Origin: Acanthococcus lagerstroemiae
Taxonomy: Eukaryota > Arthropoda > Insecta > Hemiptera > Eriococcidae
Assembly: GCA_031841125.1 (NCBI GenBank)
Contig: CM063107.1
Location: 11,146,467 to 11,210,466 of the forward strand
Length of the DNA stretch: 64,000 nucleotides
Direction of reading: 5' to 3'
Shown here: piece by piece, positions 22,110 to 33,629 of the stretch
Position numbering within the stretch: position 1 is the first letter of the stretch
How the letters are laid out: each line of letters begins with the position of its first letter
Position numbers and translations under genes: made by a program
The notes under the pieces: model-generated
Database searches by the model: none
What the model was told of the DNA's origin: nothing
Seen by the model: the letters and a program-made list of their open reading frames with translations, nothing else

Positions 22110-22590
22110 ATTTTTAGATATGTTACAAAAATTGTTTAACCCGGTCTCCATTACGTTCTAAACATATTTTGGCTCATCGAATAACCGAAATAGTAGACGC
22201 TTCCAGCGCATCTGTATTTTTCCTTATCCGTTTTATTCCTTCCTATATTCGCGTAAATAATTCGGTCCTCGATTGATGTTTTCCGCTATGGTATATTCTC
22301 TTCATTTCACCCCATACAAAAAAAAATCACATAGGGTCATATGAATGAGTGGGTCATGGAACTGGACTAGAACGTCCTATCCAGCAGTTTGGAAAATCCG
22401 GATCCAGTTGATTTCGCACTATAACTCCAAAATGAGCCGATGTGCCATCGTGCTGGAAGAACATACCCCTCCTAGTCCCCAATGGTACTTGTTCTGCTAA
22501 TAAGTCAGGTAGTTTTGTACTTAAAAAAACATAATAACGTTTTGAATTCAAAGTATCCGAAAAAATGTGCGGTCCCACGAGGTACTTCCT
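22110..22590 (-). pseudogene. DDE transposase C-terminal remnant
   Basis: Minus-strand frame 22578-22354 reads ...MFFQHDGTSAHFGVIVRNQL... and CWIGRSSPVP, followed in other frames by a DFFL-like stretch, a GEMKR-like motif and a tail ending near 22120. The order QHDGAPAH, NRWIGRGGP, W..RSPDLTPLDFFLWG is typical of a common insect transposase with a DDE fold. Stops and a missing N-terminus show decay. Confidence 0.7.
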
Positions 22591-22594
22591 AATA

Positions 22595-22885
22595 CCCGAT
22601 GAGTAATCAGTTACCCTAGTTGCCCGAAGAAGATTTACCCATTTGCAGCCCTCAGTTACCCAGAAACCCGTCAGTTACCCTTGTTTCCCGTTTAGTTAAC
22701 TTGGTATGTTACCCATTTGCAACCCTCGGTTACCCTTGTTTCCCGTTTAGTTAACTTAATATGTTACCCATTTGCAACCCTCAGTTACCCGCAGATTACC
22801 CAGAAACCCGTCAATTACTCTTGGTTCCCCTTTACTTACCCATTTGCGACCCTTAGTTACCCTCAGATTACCCAGAAACCCGACC
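22595..22885 (+). repeat. TTACCC-type minisatellite
   Basis: About 3.5 copies of an 85-bp unit made of words such as GTTACCCATTTGCAACCCTC, AGATTACCCAGAAACCCG and TTGTTTCCCGTTTAGTTAAC. A reverse-strand copy of the same array is at 30870-31000, and both begin next to a shared ACCCGATG..TAATCAGTTACCCT boundary. Confidence 0.75.
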
Positions 22886-24329
22886 TTTGGAACCAATTAT
22901 TAGATACCCATATTAAATTTTACAAAATGCTAGAACCCTCCCCTCTCTCCATGTCATTGCATGGGTTTCAATTTCAAATATGGGGTAAATAGATGAAAAA
23001 AGGGAGGAGAATGAACCCCATATAAGATATAACTCAGTAGAAGCGTGATGTAGCTGACGAAAATGATTATTACTGTCATAAGGTCTGTGCATCTATGTTA
23101 AAAAATAATAATTCTTAACGGGGATATCTTGAACTCCATTTAGAGCAGTTTTAATCTAGATACGAGAAAATTGCTAATGACCTGTTTTATGGGAAATTTA
23201 ATGTACAATTTATTGCAGATAAAAAAAACAGTAGCTTGAGAGGGAAAGTTTAACGGGAAATTCAAAAATTGATTTTATGAACACCCTGTAGAACCCATTC
23301 CGACTTTGTTTTTTCTGTGGTTACCACAACTGCCCTCTACTATTAACTACTGGTACCATTTTTCGGTCTATCTCCAGACGTGATAAGAAAAAGAAATTTC
23401 GAAGATAGAAAACTTCTCAAAATTTGACCATAACTCAGCTCCTTCAAAAGTAAGAGTATGCGAATATATCTACATATTGTCTGGGTAGGTTGCCTACTTA
23501 CCAAGTGGAAGGAGGGTATTGCAAAGGACGCACCCTGTATATTCGCAGATAATTTGATGTGCAATTTTTTTTCTGGTTGGCGATTGTACATATATTCCCC
23601 AGTTTTAATTCAGCCGGCTGCTCTGTGAAATTATGATGATATACTTACATAAGGAACAAACTCTTTCAGGTCGCCCCCATGAACAAAACAAATACAAATA
23701 CCAAAAAGAGCTAGGAAAAATCCTTAAAAATTTAGATGATAGCTTGGAGATACATCAGCTGAATAAGATATCATAATTGATTCCCTGAGTCAAGCAAATT
23801 ACAATACACAGAAGCTTCCAGGAAAAGAAACCCCTTCAACCTTGCCGTATAGCATTACAACCCTCATTCAAAAAAGTGAACTTCTAAAATGTAAAAAACA
23901 CAAATCATTGAGAACCAAAGTAGAACTGAATAAATATTCTGTCTAAGAAAATCAAAAAAGATTTGAGAAACTTCCCAACAAAGAAAAACAAAAATCGAAT
24001 GTTAAGAGAAATTTCGGAATCTACTAGGAGCATAAAACAGATAAGTAAAAATCGGTCCCTGGGGAAAAGATATCCCGCACTGATTTGACAAACACAAAAA
24101 ATCAAAGGCTATATGACAGACAAGAAATCAACAATCATGCAGCTGAGTTTTATGCACAACTGTACAAAGACAAAGACTGTATAGATCCAAAGGAAACGGA
24201 AAATTGTGAATAAAAGGTAGAAAATGAACCAGAAATTCTTGAGGGAGAAATGGAAAGTATTATGAAAAAATCAAAAAACAAAGAAGTTTCTGATCACGAC
24301 TAAATATGTAACGAATTTTTTCAGGTATA

Positions 24330-25640
24330 AATGTATTGTAGGCGTCTCTTCATGGAGGGAGGTAGCCTCTCGACTAATTTACAGTTACAGGTAGTAAATG
24401 TTACATCGTTATATCTAATAAAGTCGATCTTCTTCTTCCGTGCGAAATCTTCCCTGGGTATCTTTCCATGCCGTACTAAACTGAATAGCTAGTCGTCCTT
24501 CTTTTGCTCCAGGAATCAGCTCTTGGTCCGGATGATCTTATTTATCCAACAGTACTGGTTTGTTGATGCGGCAGTTTTGGAGGACTTCTTCGTTTCTAAC
24601 TTTCTCTGTCCAGGGTATTTTCCACATTTTTCTGTAGCACCACATTTCGAATGCTGTGATTTTTGTTTTCTCCTCCTTGTTCATTATCCAGGCTTCAGAT
24701 GCGTATTGTAACGTCTCAGTATTCTCCATCTCGTCGGGAAGGCAATTTTCTTACATTGAAGGATGTGTTGCAGGTTGTATGTAGTATGCTTCCCTGGCTT
24801 TTGCTATTCGACATTTGATTTCTGTTTTGTCTCTGCCATCGCTTTGGATCATTACTCCCAGGTATTGGTATCTGTCTACCTGCTCCAAGGTTTCGTTCTC
24901 TATATTATTCTGAGTGGTTTTTACTCTCTCCAGATTTCTCAATTCGCATGACCTTGGTTTTTGTAGCGTTGATTGTCATTCCGAATTTTCTGCTTTCTGT
25001 GTACAGTCTGTTCATCATTTGCTGTAGTTGTTGCGGTGATGCCGCTATGATTACCTTATCATCTGCGTAACTCACGTTGTTGATCTGTTGTCCGTTTATC
25101 TAAAAACCGGTGTTGCTGAACCCTGGATGTTGCATGATTTGTTCCTGCGTATAAATTGAACAGTCTAGGAGACAGAGGACATCCCTGCCTCACTCCGCAC
25201 TTTATATCACAGCATGTTTCCGAGCTTGATGCGCCGATTCTGACCTTTGCCTTCTGTTCCCAGTACAAATTCTGTATTAACTGTATGTCTTCGCGATCGA
25301 AGCCGTATCTTCTTATTAGTTCCATTATTTTCTTATGTTCAACTCTATCAAAGGCCTTTGTGTAGTCGACATAGCATACGTACACTTTCCTGTTAACTTC
25401 GATCGCTCTCTGGACTATAACATCTCAAATAGAATTACAGCGTTTCTGGTTCCTCTCTTCACCCTAAAACCAAATTGTGTTTCACTTAAATACTCATATA
25501 TTTTTCTTTCTATTCTTCAGTTTATTATGGCTAGGAGGAATTTCAAAGTGTGGGACATCAAACTGATTGTACGATAGTCCGAGAATTTTTTTGAGTTCGC
25601 CTTTTTTGGTAACTGTATGAGTATCGTACGAGGAGAAATT
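24330..25640 (-). mobile_element. Second LINE (endonuclease/RT type), nested
   Basis: Minus-strand reading from 25640: QLPKKANSKKFSDYRTISLM, FGFRVKRGTRNAVILFEML, YVCYVDYTKAFDRVEHKKI near 25370, GVRQGCPLSPRLFNLY near 25185, NNVSYADDKVI near 25080 (intact YADD), NATKTKVM, QYLGVMIQSDGRDKTEIKCR near 24860 and FEMWCYRKMWKIPWTEKVRN near 24640. This is the widespread insect 'endonuclease-reverse transcriptase' family often mis-annotated as craniofacial development protein 2. It splits the plus-strand LINE, so it is younger than that copy, yet it is frameshifted in several places. Confidence 0.85.
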
Positions 25641-25773
25641 GTTTCAAAAATCAAAATTTCTAACTATAGGCTCTTTAACAAAATTTAAAAAAGAAAATCC
25701 CAAAAGACTGGAAGCGTTTAGATATCATTTTTATATTTAAAAAAGGATAAAAGAACAAGATAAATAATTATAG

Positions 25774-26971
25774 GGGTAATTCTCAGAATTGGGGCATATT
25801 TCAATTCATCAAACTTTTTGAGACTACAATTCAATATTTCAATCGTTTTTTTAGTCAATGTATGGAGTATTATCTCCTCAACCTTTCCTAACATTGGCAT
25901 ACCTGCCCCCTCCCTAGATACGCCACAAAATCAAATAAACCCTCAGAATATTCCATCGTAGTGGCTGTTATGGCTTACATTTTCAAATTTCAAGTTTATT
26001 GAAATGATGTAATGAAATGTTTTCCTCGGGGAAAACAAGGTGGAAATTCACTAGTATGAGGGGGAATACATGTTGACAGCAAAAACAGCAACTCAGATTA
26101 TATCACGCGCCCTCAAGATGAGATAAAAGGGAGGTTCTGCATTTGAGGTTCCATCGTAGTGGCTATTTTTCAGTAGCGCTCTCTGTCCCACAGATTGAAT
26201 CTCGAATGCTGCCAACTGGCTGCAACGCTGTGGTGCTGCAGTAAAGATACCATGCGCATCTCAGATCTTGGATCTCAGTGTTACTATCTAGTTGTTCAAT
26301 GAAAATATCTCATAACGCGCTTATTTACAATTTTTGAGGTGTTTCGTGTAGTGGCTTATCACATCTTGCTAGAATGCTGCTAAATCCTGGAAAAAAAGGA
26401 TTATACTGAAATTATTACGTATATTGACATTGAAATATTAAAAACTGCTCATAAAAGTATACTTGAAGTCTTAAATTCAATTTATGTACTATTTTTCTTA
26501 CGTAGTGGATCATCTTTGGTTTTCTTTCGTAGTGGCAATGTTAATATTTCTAACCACTACCATGGAACTAAATGTCCACTACGTAAGGATGTACATAATA
26601 TTTATACATCCATATCCTAAGTGTACTTGTAGCTCACTTACCTTGCCAATTGACTTTCTGAAGCCACACATTGGTTGTCTGGATCATCATCATTCCACTA
26701 CTGCACTGCCAAAGAAAAATTCACACAACAGATGCTACTGCGATGGACATTTTGATGTTGTGGTTGCCACTACGATGGAAATTCTTTCGTAGTGTCTAGA
26801 TTTTTAGAAACGCTCTGCCCCCTCCCCTTTTCGGCATTAATTGAGCCGTAGGCTAGAAATAGTGTCAGAGTTATGTCTATTACCAAACTGCCCCAAAAAA
26901 TTGCAAGAAAGATACTTTCCAAAACTGATTTTTATTGTGAGTGAAATATACCCGAATTCTGAGAATTACCT
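25774..26971. mobile_element. Element A, GGGTAATTCTC family
   Basis: Left end GGGTAATTCTCAGAATTGGG, right end (minus) nearly the same for 27 bases with a terminal C-to-T change. ATAG flanks both sides (25770-25773 and 26972-26975). Removal restores the LINE coding for NNYRPIS. Inside are about eight scattered copies of a CGTAGTGG/CCACTACG word, several in the form CCATCGTAGTGGC or CCACTACGATGGAA (around 25955, 26152, 26343, 26504, 26528, 26577, 26768, 26788), in both orientations. No protein domain was found. See elements B, C and D. Confidence 0.82.
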
Positions 26972-28272
26972 ATAGGCCGATCAGTCTAAGCTCAAGTATT
27001 TCAAAGATTTTCGCTAAGATCATAGAGGGCAGGATAAAACCTTCTCTAATTCAACCTAAAGAATAGGTGGGATTTCGGCCAGGTCCCTCCACAACGGATC
27101 ATCTCCACGCCATTAACCAGTTAATCTAGAAATGTAATGAATACCAGGTTGAACTCCATTTGGCCTTCGTAGACGCCAAAGCCTTTGACTCACTTAACCA
27201 CAAATTCTTGCTATCAGCACTAAAAAATCTAGGGGTTCCGGAAATTCTAATCAAAATTATCAAGGAAATGTACGAGGGGCAAGGAAGTAGATTTGTAACA
27301 GATGTAGTAGGAAATGATTTTCCGGTTCAAATGGGAGTAAGGCAGGGAGTCCCCTTATCTCTATCATTATTCAACTGTGATCTAGAGGAAGTTTCTAGAA
27401 ATTTGGTTTGGAGAAAAAAGGGTATAAAAATTAACGGGAGACACTTAAATAATTTACGTTTTGTTGATGATGTAGTGCTGATATAGCAAGCAACAAAGAC
27501 GAATTAGAAGACATGATACGGGAACTGAACAGAAACGGGCTGACTGCAGGTCTTAGCATGAATCTGGCAGAAAATAATAAATAACTGAAACAGAACGTAT
27601 GACATTCAAATTAACGAAGAAGAAATAAAAGGGGTGGAAAGCGTAATATATCTGGGCCAAAAATTTCATGCCACAAATCTCAAGAAGAAAAAATTGAACG
27701 CAGAATAACCCTCGCTTGGAATAAATTCTGGTCTCTAAAATTTATTTTAAAAGGTTCCTTTCCACTTCGATCTAAAAGTGAAATCTTCAACACATGTGTC
27801 CTCCCAACTCTAACGTATGGTTCCAAAACTTGGACTTCGTCCAAGAAAATGATACAAAAAATTAGAACTATCAAAATTCGATCAAACGATCAATTTTAAG
27901 TATCAAGAAAAAAGACCACATTAAAATCTCAACTATCAAATTCAAATTAAAAAATAATAAATGTGCTGTACATTTGATTAAAAATAAAAATGGAGTTGGA
28001 GTGACCACATAGCAAGACTGCAGGATAACCGTTGGACGTACAAATTGACTTTTTGGTACAATAAACAATAAGAAGCCAAAGAAAATACTCTAACAGAGGA
28101 TCAGATGGAGGGACGGCTTCGGTAGGCTGCTGGGACATAGTGCCTTTCAGAGGATCGTCCAAGACCGCAGTGAGTGGAGGAGGCTGGGAAAGGCTCTTGC
28201 CCGATTCTAGGGCCACGAGTGCGCACTGTAGTATGTACTTGCAAAAATAAAGCTCGATTGATTGATTGATGG

Positions 28273-29304
28273 TATCCTTTCCATATCGTACTTCCGCATG
28301 TCCTCTGTAACTCTTTCTTACCGTTTTTCTAACTACAGTTGGCTCAATTTTTTCTAGTCATTTGTTTTTTGTGGTTCTATTTTTCAGCTTTTATAAATCA
28401 TTTGATACCAATTTTTCTTTACGCTTTTGCTAATTTTCTGGGCTACCAATGCCCCGTATTACTCTCTGTGTACCTTGAGAAACGAAAATCGAAACTGCGG
28501 CCACGATGGTGTTCTGTACAGCGTTTATTTCTACCAGTGGTAGAAACAGTGAGCAACCGATACAAATGCATTACACGTTATCAGAATTGTTAAAATCGTA
28601 CGAATTTCCATTTTTCACAAACGCAGCTTTTCCCTTCACCTCCATTCACGAAATACCGTTCATGTTTTTCCACGCCGATCGCTGATAACATTTACACAAT
28701 ATGACGTCATTGACACTGAAATGTTTTCACATTTTCCAGCCAGTGTAGCCAGCTCAGACTGCGATGTACGCATTCGCAAAAAGCCGCGGGCTGCCGGGCT
28801 CTTATCGTTGGTAGACAACACGCAGTTCGTGAAAGGGTGTGGAAGGAGGTAGGCACTTTTATTTTCGTGAAAACGCATAAATTTGACGAAACAAAATTAT
28901 ACGGCTTTGGGGGTGAAACTAGGCCTCGTAAGCTGCGAGTAAAATTTTACGCAGTTCGCAGTTGTTTTCGCCAACAGATACCCGAGTACTAAGTTCTCCA
29001 TATAACGTATGTAAGTGTGAGAGAACGCGACCAAAGAAAGATTTTGTAGTCGTATTTTCATATGCTTTTCGTGCACTTCATCAGAATGGTGAAAAATGTT
29101 CACATACGAGTTTTGAAAGGCATAAAGGCCAACGTTCAGATTGGTCGATTGGTGTCACTTTGTTAGACTCATGCATATTCACAACTGAGGGGGAAAAAAA
29201 AATTCGAAATTGAGAGTCTAAGCTGCATCTCGCCCAATATGTCCTAAAGTAATCCAGTCAAATTAGGACAGGGCACTGGCCTCTTCGACTCGTGAAGTTG
29301 AGAT
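28273..29304. other. No gene recognised
   Basis: Moderate GC content with short ORFs on both strands (for example 28660-28878 minus, 28962-29213 plus), none with a known domain or good codon pattern. A host exon or promoter cannot be excluded. Confidence 0.4.
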
Positions 29305-29650
29305 CACTAGTATGATTTGCCCCCTCCCGTTTTAACGAAGAAAATTGCAGGAATGAGAGCTTGCTTAGACTACACTGTGTATGACCGACAAATAATCTGG
29401 ATGCTCAGTTTCTTTCAAACTGAAGAAAAAGAAATGGCTTATTTCCTTTTATAAGACTTCAGTTTAGGGTCATTAGCATGATTTTCGCCCCCCCCCTCCC
29501 CGTTTTAACAAAGAAAATTGCAGGAATAAGAGCTCGCTTAAACTAAAAGATGTATGATCGGCAAATAGGCTGGACCCCCTCCGTTTTTCTTCAAACTGGA
29601 AGAGAGAAGTGGCTTCTTTTCTTCTATAAAACTTCGGCCTCCTCACAACT
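29305..29650 (+). repeat. Tandem duplication, about 160-bp unit
   Basis: Two units share CCGTTTTAACRAAGAAAATT, GCAGGAAT.AGAGCT.GCTTA, TGTATGA(C/T)CG(A/G)CAAAT and CTTCAAACTG.A blocks. The second carries a CCCCCCCC run. Confidence 0.7.
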
Positions 29651-29934
29651 GAGGCGGGTGATAAGTAAAATGACTGCAATACTGAGTAAACTGAGCTTAC
29701 ATTTCTATAAAAAATATATTAAGTGAATTCCGCATGTCTCTGGGTTGCGTGGAAATTAAGCATTTGGTTGTAATCTCAGCTGCCATGCCCTTGAGCAGCA
29801 GCCTATTACACTCCTTTAGTTGTAGTGTCAGTGGCAATATTAATATCACAGCTGCACTTACACTTCCTGGCTTCTCAACATTCCCTCCATTCAATCATTC
29901 TATTGTACTTATACACCGTGACCTGACAGGGGGC

Positions 29935-30155
29935 TGGTTGGCCGAGTGGATAGCGCGTTGGTCTCGGAATCTAGAGGTCCCGGGTTCCAGCCCACGTAGC
30001 AACTCGCCAGATTTCAACTTAGGCCGGTTTTTCGGCCAGAAGAGAAGGGAGCTAAGCCAGCCCTGACAGCCTCTCCGACGTCTCTGAAGTAATGTTCGAA
30101 AGGGCGGATTCCAGGGCTCGAGCTGAGAGCAAATTAGAAAAACAGATCCCGTGTC
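29935..30155 (+). mobile_element. tRNA-derived SINE
   Basis: The head contains an A-box-like TTGGCCGAGTGGATAGCG (29939) and a B-box-like GGGTTCCAGCCC (29982), at tRNA spacing. The cloverleaf is imperfect, so the source isotype is unclear (an arginine- or serine-like tRNA is possible). The body follows, with TTCGAAAGGGCGGATTCCAG and GAGCTGAGAGCAAA near 30097-30135. The 3' part recurs at 57236-57290. An RNA polymerase III origin is inferred from the boxes. Confidence 0.75.
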
Positions 30156-30159
30156 CTCA

Positions 30160-30868
30160 CAGCTTACTTACCCATTAATTTCGTAAACAGATGATTTTAT
30201 TCACAACTCGTTACTGGATCAACATAGGACCAAGAAAGGTCTTGAATTTTAGTTAAGTCTAGTCTCTTAACGGGGTAATAAAATTTTCCTTTCATTAACG
30301 GAGAACGTGAAACTTTAAAATATATGATGGTTGTTTCTTTCGGAAGGTGTAGAAACAAAAAACCCCCATCCCTGTGATCCCAGTTTTTTTTAATGTCAGT
30401 CATGTTTGTGAATCGTGCATGCATAAATGTGCAATAATCCCTGTAGGGGCGAAGCCCTTCCCCCAATTAATGAACACACAGAGAAGACGCTGTGAAAATG
30501 GCTACCCCCATTTTGCAAGTTTAAGAATTTTAGAACTAAGACGTGGGTGCGTGACACCCTGCCCCTCTTCCTGAATGGAAGTTCGTTATTTTTACGAAAA
30601 AACAGGATTCCCCACCTTTCCAATTAGAAAGTCTTGTAAAGTTATCTGTTTTTACATCGTATCTGACCAAATAATGTGTAACTGAGAACAAATTGGACAA
30701 ACTAAATCGAAACAGAGGTTGCCTGGATCGCTAGCTGTGAATGCTCCGTCAAATTTTTGATCGAGCTTCAATTTGAATGCCAGAGCAGAAATTTTACCCA
30801 TTGAATCAACGAAATTGACTCGACCAATGAAAAAAAGTATCAAAGCACATCCCCGATGCGCAAAATCC
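30160..30868. other. No gene recognised
   Basis: Short overlapping ORFs on both strands (for example 30197-30466 minus) without a known domain. Confidence 0.4.
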
Positions 30869-30869
30869 C

Positions 30870-31000
30870 GCCAGTTACCCAGTTAACTAAAGGGGAGCCT
30901 AGGATAACTGATGGCTTTCTGGGTAATCTGAGGGTAACCGAGGGTTGCAAATGAGTAACTTTTCCGCGGGTATCTGGAGGGTAACTGATTAGGCATCGGG
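30870..31000 (-). repeat. TTACCC-type minisatellite, inverted copy
   Basis: Read on the minus strand it contains ACTCATTTGCAACCCTCGGT, then TTACCCTCAGATTACCCAGA and CCCCTTTAGTTAACTGGGTA, matching 22595-22885. Confidence 0.75.
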
Positions 31001-31069
31001 TCATTGGAAAGTTTGCGCCAAGTAAAGTACAAATACTTTGAGAAAATCTGAACTTTCTCTCCTTTCCGC

Positions 31070-31680
31070 TAGACACTAGGTCAAAAGAGATCCTGGCACA
31101 TCCTGTTCGAGTGTGAGGCCTGGGTGCAGGAGAGGCGCGGGACGGCAACACGAGCGACAGCGACGGCGTGATAAGCCGTCTCGCACCGGACACCTTGGTT
31201 CCGACAATGTTGAAGAGTGGAAGCGGATGGAACTGGGTGTCGGCTTCTATCTCGACCATCATGAAGAAGAAGATGCAGATAGAGTGGTCAAAGCAGAGGG
31301 CCGACGGACAAAGTTCGGCCCACACCGGACACAATGACTCTGTACCATCCTAGATCTGCTGCAGCTGCTGCGGACCCCTCGACAGGGCTCACTTTGCCGT
31401 CATCACCTTTCTGCGTCGCCATACGTATCAAGACGAAGTGGTGAGGGGTGAAGGAAGGTAGCGTGGCTGTCTGTGGTGCACCCAAATTCCAGGTTAATGC
31501 TGGGTGAGCGTTGACTCGGTCAGGGCGAATCCGTGGCAGAGAGGCGAATGGGGGCTCGGGCCAGTCTCAGTGCGTCCTTCCGGTCACTGATGCGATCTCT
31601 GAAAGCGCAGTTTCCGGGGCCAGGAATGCGGTGTCTGGGGAGCCACTTTAGCATACGTGCATCGCCATACGCTCTACCAA
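31070..31680 (+). mobile_element. R1/LOA-like LINE, 3' end and 3' UTR
   Basis: Plus-strand reading gives HILFECEAWVQERRG near 31097, then after a frameshift LAPDTLVPTMLKSGSGWNWV and a basic helix ...KKKMQIEWSKQRA to about 31300. This fits the extreme C-terminus of R1/LOA-like reverse transcriptase ORFs (EH..F.C..W..ER, then L.P..L...ML.S...W). The following 3' UTR contains GCATCGCCATACG and recurs at 35246-35352 (plus) and 60778-61082 (minus). Confidence 0.65.
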
Positions 31681-31689
31681 GTGAGGTCA

Positions 31690-32211
31690 AAAGAGAAATT
31701 TGACATAATTTTTCTTTTGACTGATCTCGAATATTGCATCAAATTTCTGATCGGATCCCCAAACTGAGCTTCCAAAATCCAAATTTCGTGATAAAAGTAA
31801 CGATTTCACGAACGCGGTTATGGAGCTTGGATAAAGTGGAAAGACAAAACTGTTGGAAGAAAATCAAGATTTCTCATCCTGGATTGAATAGGGGGTCGCA
31901 GAATACAACTTGAAGTGAACAAATTTTGGTTGACTAAGAAAGTTGAAAACTATGGAAATATAAATTTTATAGTCATCTGTTAATGTTGATTATTCTATGA
32001 AGTGTTGGATTCGACTCCGATTTGAGTTTCCAAAATTAAAATTTTACGAAGTGTAGTATTTTTTTCGATTTCAACTATTTAGATGGAACCCGGTGAAAAT
32101 GATGATTACAACTGCAAACTTTGCAACAATGGAATCATCTTGTTACTTTTTACAACTTCTTAAATTTGAAATTTTGATTATCTTGATTTTTATTCATTCA
32201 ACCCGCTGACG
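31690..32211. other. No gene recognised
   Basis: AT-rich, only short ORFs. The words TCAATTTCTGATCGG and GACTCCGATTTGAGTTTCCA hint at a worn repeat but no clear second copy was found. Confidence 0.4.
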
Positions 32212-32514
32212 AAAATTGGCTTTCAGTTGGGAGGGGAGGGGGCGGAGAAGAAGAATTTGCCGACAAATATTTCTTAAAAACTAATAAGTCGCCGAAAGAT
32301 TTTTTTTTAATTTTGAAAATTTGCGGATTTTTCAATCAAAATATTTTTTAAATAATAATAATACCTAATAATAATAATTAATAAATAATTAAAAAAAAAA
32401 AAAGTTCTTAGAAAACGAAAAATTCAAATGAACTGTTCCTAAATTTGCCGACTACCAAATTATTGGAGGTGTTTCACCCCTTCCCATAGTTTCATCCCTG
32501 CAAATGTAGATTGG
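32212..32514 (+). repeat. Dispersed repeat, copy 1 (pair with 33205)
   Basis: Shares TTTGCCGACAAATATTT, AAAAATTCAAATGAAC, CCAAATTATTG and TAGTTTC(A/G)TCCCTG with 33205-33628. Its middle is expanded by an AAT-rich microsatellite (about 32343-32402). A pure A-run lies at 32707-32728. Confidence 0.7.
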
Positions 32515-33204
32515 AACCTTATCCCCAAGCACTCACATTTGCGCACATGAGCATACCCTAGTCTAGGAGGGTAAGCTGGAAGAATGTTAGGAATTCCTAA
32601 TAGGAACACAACTTCCTTTACACATTAAGGTGGTCGTTATTTACTCTGGATAATATTTTTTCTGAATTTCCTCTGATTCGTCTCCTAAATTGGTTCCAAT
32701 AAAATTAAAAAAAAAAAAAAAAAAAAAATACCTACAAAGTTCCAGCTCGATTCAATTAGGGGACTCCGTGCTACAAGCCCCCTTTCGTTCTTATGAGAAA
32801 AACACCTAGAGTTTTGACTTTTTTTCAAGACTAAATTTCCCTCCTATATTCACCAGGACCATAGCCCGTAAATTAAACAATAGAACATTTGCTATCGGAT
32901 TCAACTTTTGTGACGTTGGGAAATAAGTCTTTTGCTTTCAACTTTTAGATTTTAATAAGATATGCTCAACTTTCTCAAATTTCAGGTTCTAGGTCAAACA
33001 GAGAATCTAGTAAAAACAGAATACTTGTTGAAATTCGAAATTCAGCGTTTGCTACCGACTTTTTTCAGGTTTTCGAAATGTCTTTCACATTTCAGCTTTG
33101 TTTCAACCTTTAAGATGACATTCGATACTCAGCTTGAAAGCTTCGGCTGTTGACTGACTATAGTCTCTGATAGGAGTCCAGGGTACTCCATTTTCAAAAA
33201 CGAA

Positions 33205-33628
33205 ATTTGACTTTCAGTTTGGGGAGGTGGAGAAGAAAAATTTGCCGACAAATATTTTGTTGAAAACTGAAAATTCGCCAACAAAATTTTCAAAAAGTTA
33301 AAAATTTACCGATTTCTTATTCGAAATATTTTTTAATTGAAAAAAACGAACAACCCGTCTATCTTTACTTCTTTTTCTTCCCAGTTCAAATTCCGGACAA
33401 CTTCCTCTAATAATATACAATATTAAACAAGTTCGGTGACAGTGGGTCACCTTGCCTCACCACCGTTTCTACTTTCTACTTCGAATGTGCTACCTTCTCG
33501 ATCCAGTTATACATATTATTCTTTTAAACACTCATAAAACTGAAAAATTCAAATGAACAGTTTCAAAATTGGCCGATTGCCAAATTATTGAGGGCTTCAA
33601 CCTCCCATACCCCTTTATAGTTTCGTCC
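33205..33628 (+). repeat. Dispersed repeat, copy 2, interrupted
   Basis: Second copy of the repeat at 32212. At the same middle position it carries a piece of reverse transcriptase DNA (33345-33520) instead of the AAT expansion. Confidence 0.7.
33345..33520 (-). mobile_element. RTE-like LINE scrap
   Basis: Minus-strand reading gives VRQGDPLSPNLFN near 33450 followed by an out-of-frame LEE..RNLNWEEKEVKIDGLF. This is the same part of reverse transcriptase as 20720-20830. It is inserted within the 33205 repeat. Confidence 0.72.
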
Positions 33629-33629
33629 C

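Larger units (their letters stand above)
21056..23537. mobile_element. Foldback element with Tc1/mariner-type ends
   Basis: Starts CAGGGTGTCTCTTTTGCAAT after TA (21054-21055) and ends, inverted, GCAAAGGACGCACCCTG before TA (23538-23539). The left arm (21056 to about 21910) and right arm (about 22888-23537) are long inverted copies, the right one shorter. Between them lie a minus-strand DDE transposase remnant and a satellite block. TA flanks and a transposase of this kind fit the IS630/Tc1/mariner superfamily, but arms this long are unusual. Related arms are at 43150-44034, 46640-47412 and 56308-56484. Confidence 0.65.
23640..28272 (+). mobile_element. RTE-like LINE, 3' part, with two nested insertions
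   Basis: Visible LINE segments are about 23640-24305, 25645-25773 and 26972-28272. They read FYAQLYKD, then EGEMESIMKKSKNKEVSDHD, then KIPKDWKRLDIIFIFKKG with NNYR, and after element A, RPISLSSSISKIFAKIIEGR, VGFRPGPSTTDHLHAINQ, DAKAFDSLNHKFLLSALKNL, GVRQGVPLS and NNLRFVDDVVLI near 27460. The C-terminus resembles the RTE pattern DHIARLQDNRWTYKLT. FVDD replaces F/YADD. The element ends in a (GATT)n tail at 28256-28271, a typical RTE-like 3' end. It is dead: many frameshifts. Confidence 0.8.

Noticed and set aside
22595..22885. Telomere-like TTACCC array
   Set aside because: The unit is about 85 bp with many other words; insect telomeres usually use TTAGG. It is also present internally and inverted at 30.9 kb, so it is an interspersed minisatellite.
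29938..30010. Functional tRNA gene
   Set aside because: The A and B boxes are present but the acceptor and anticodon stems do not pair well, and the sequence runs into a repeated SINE body.
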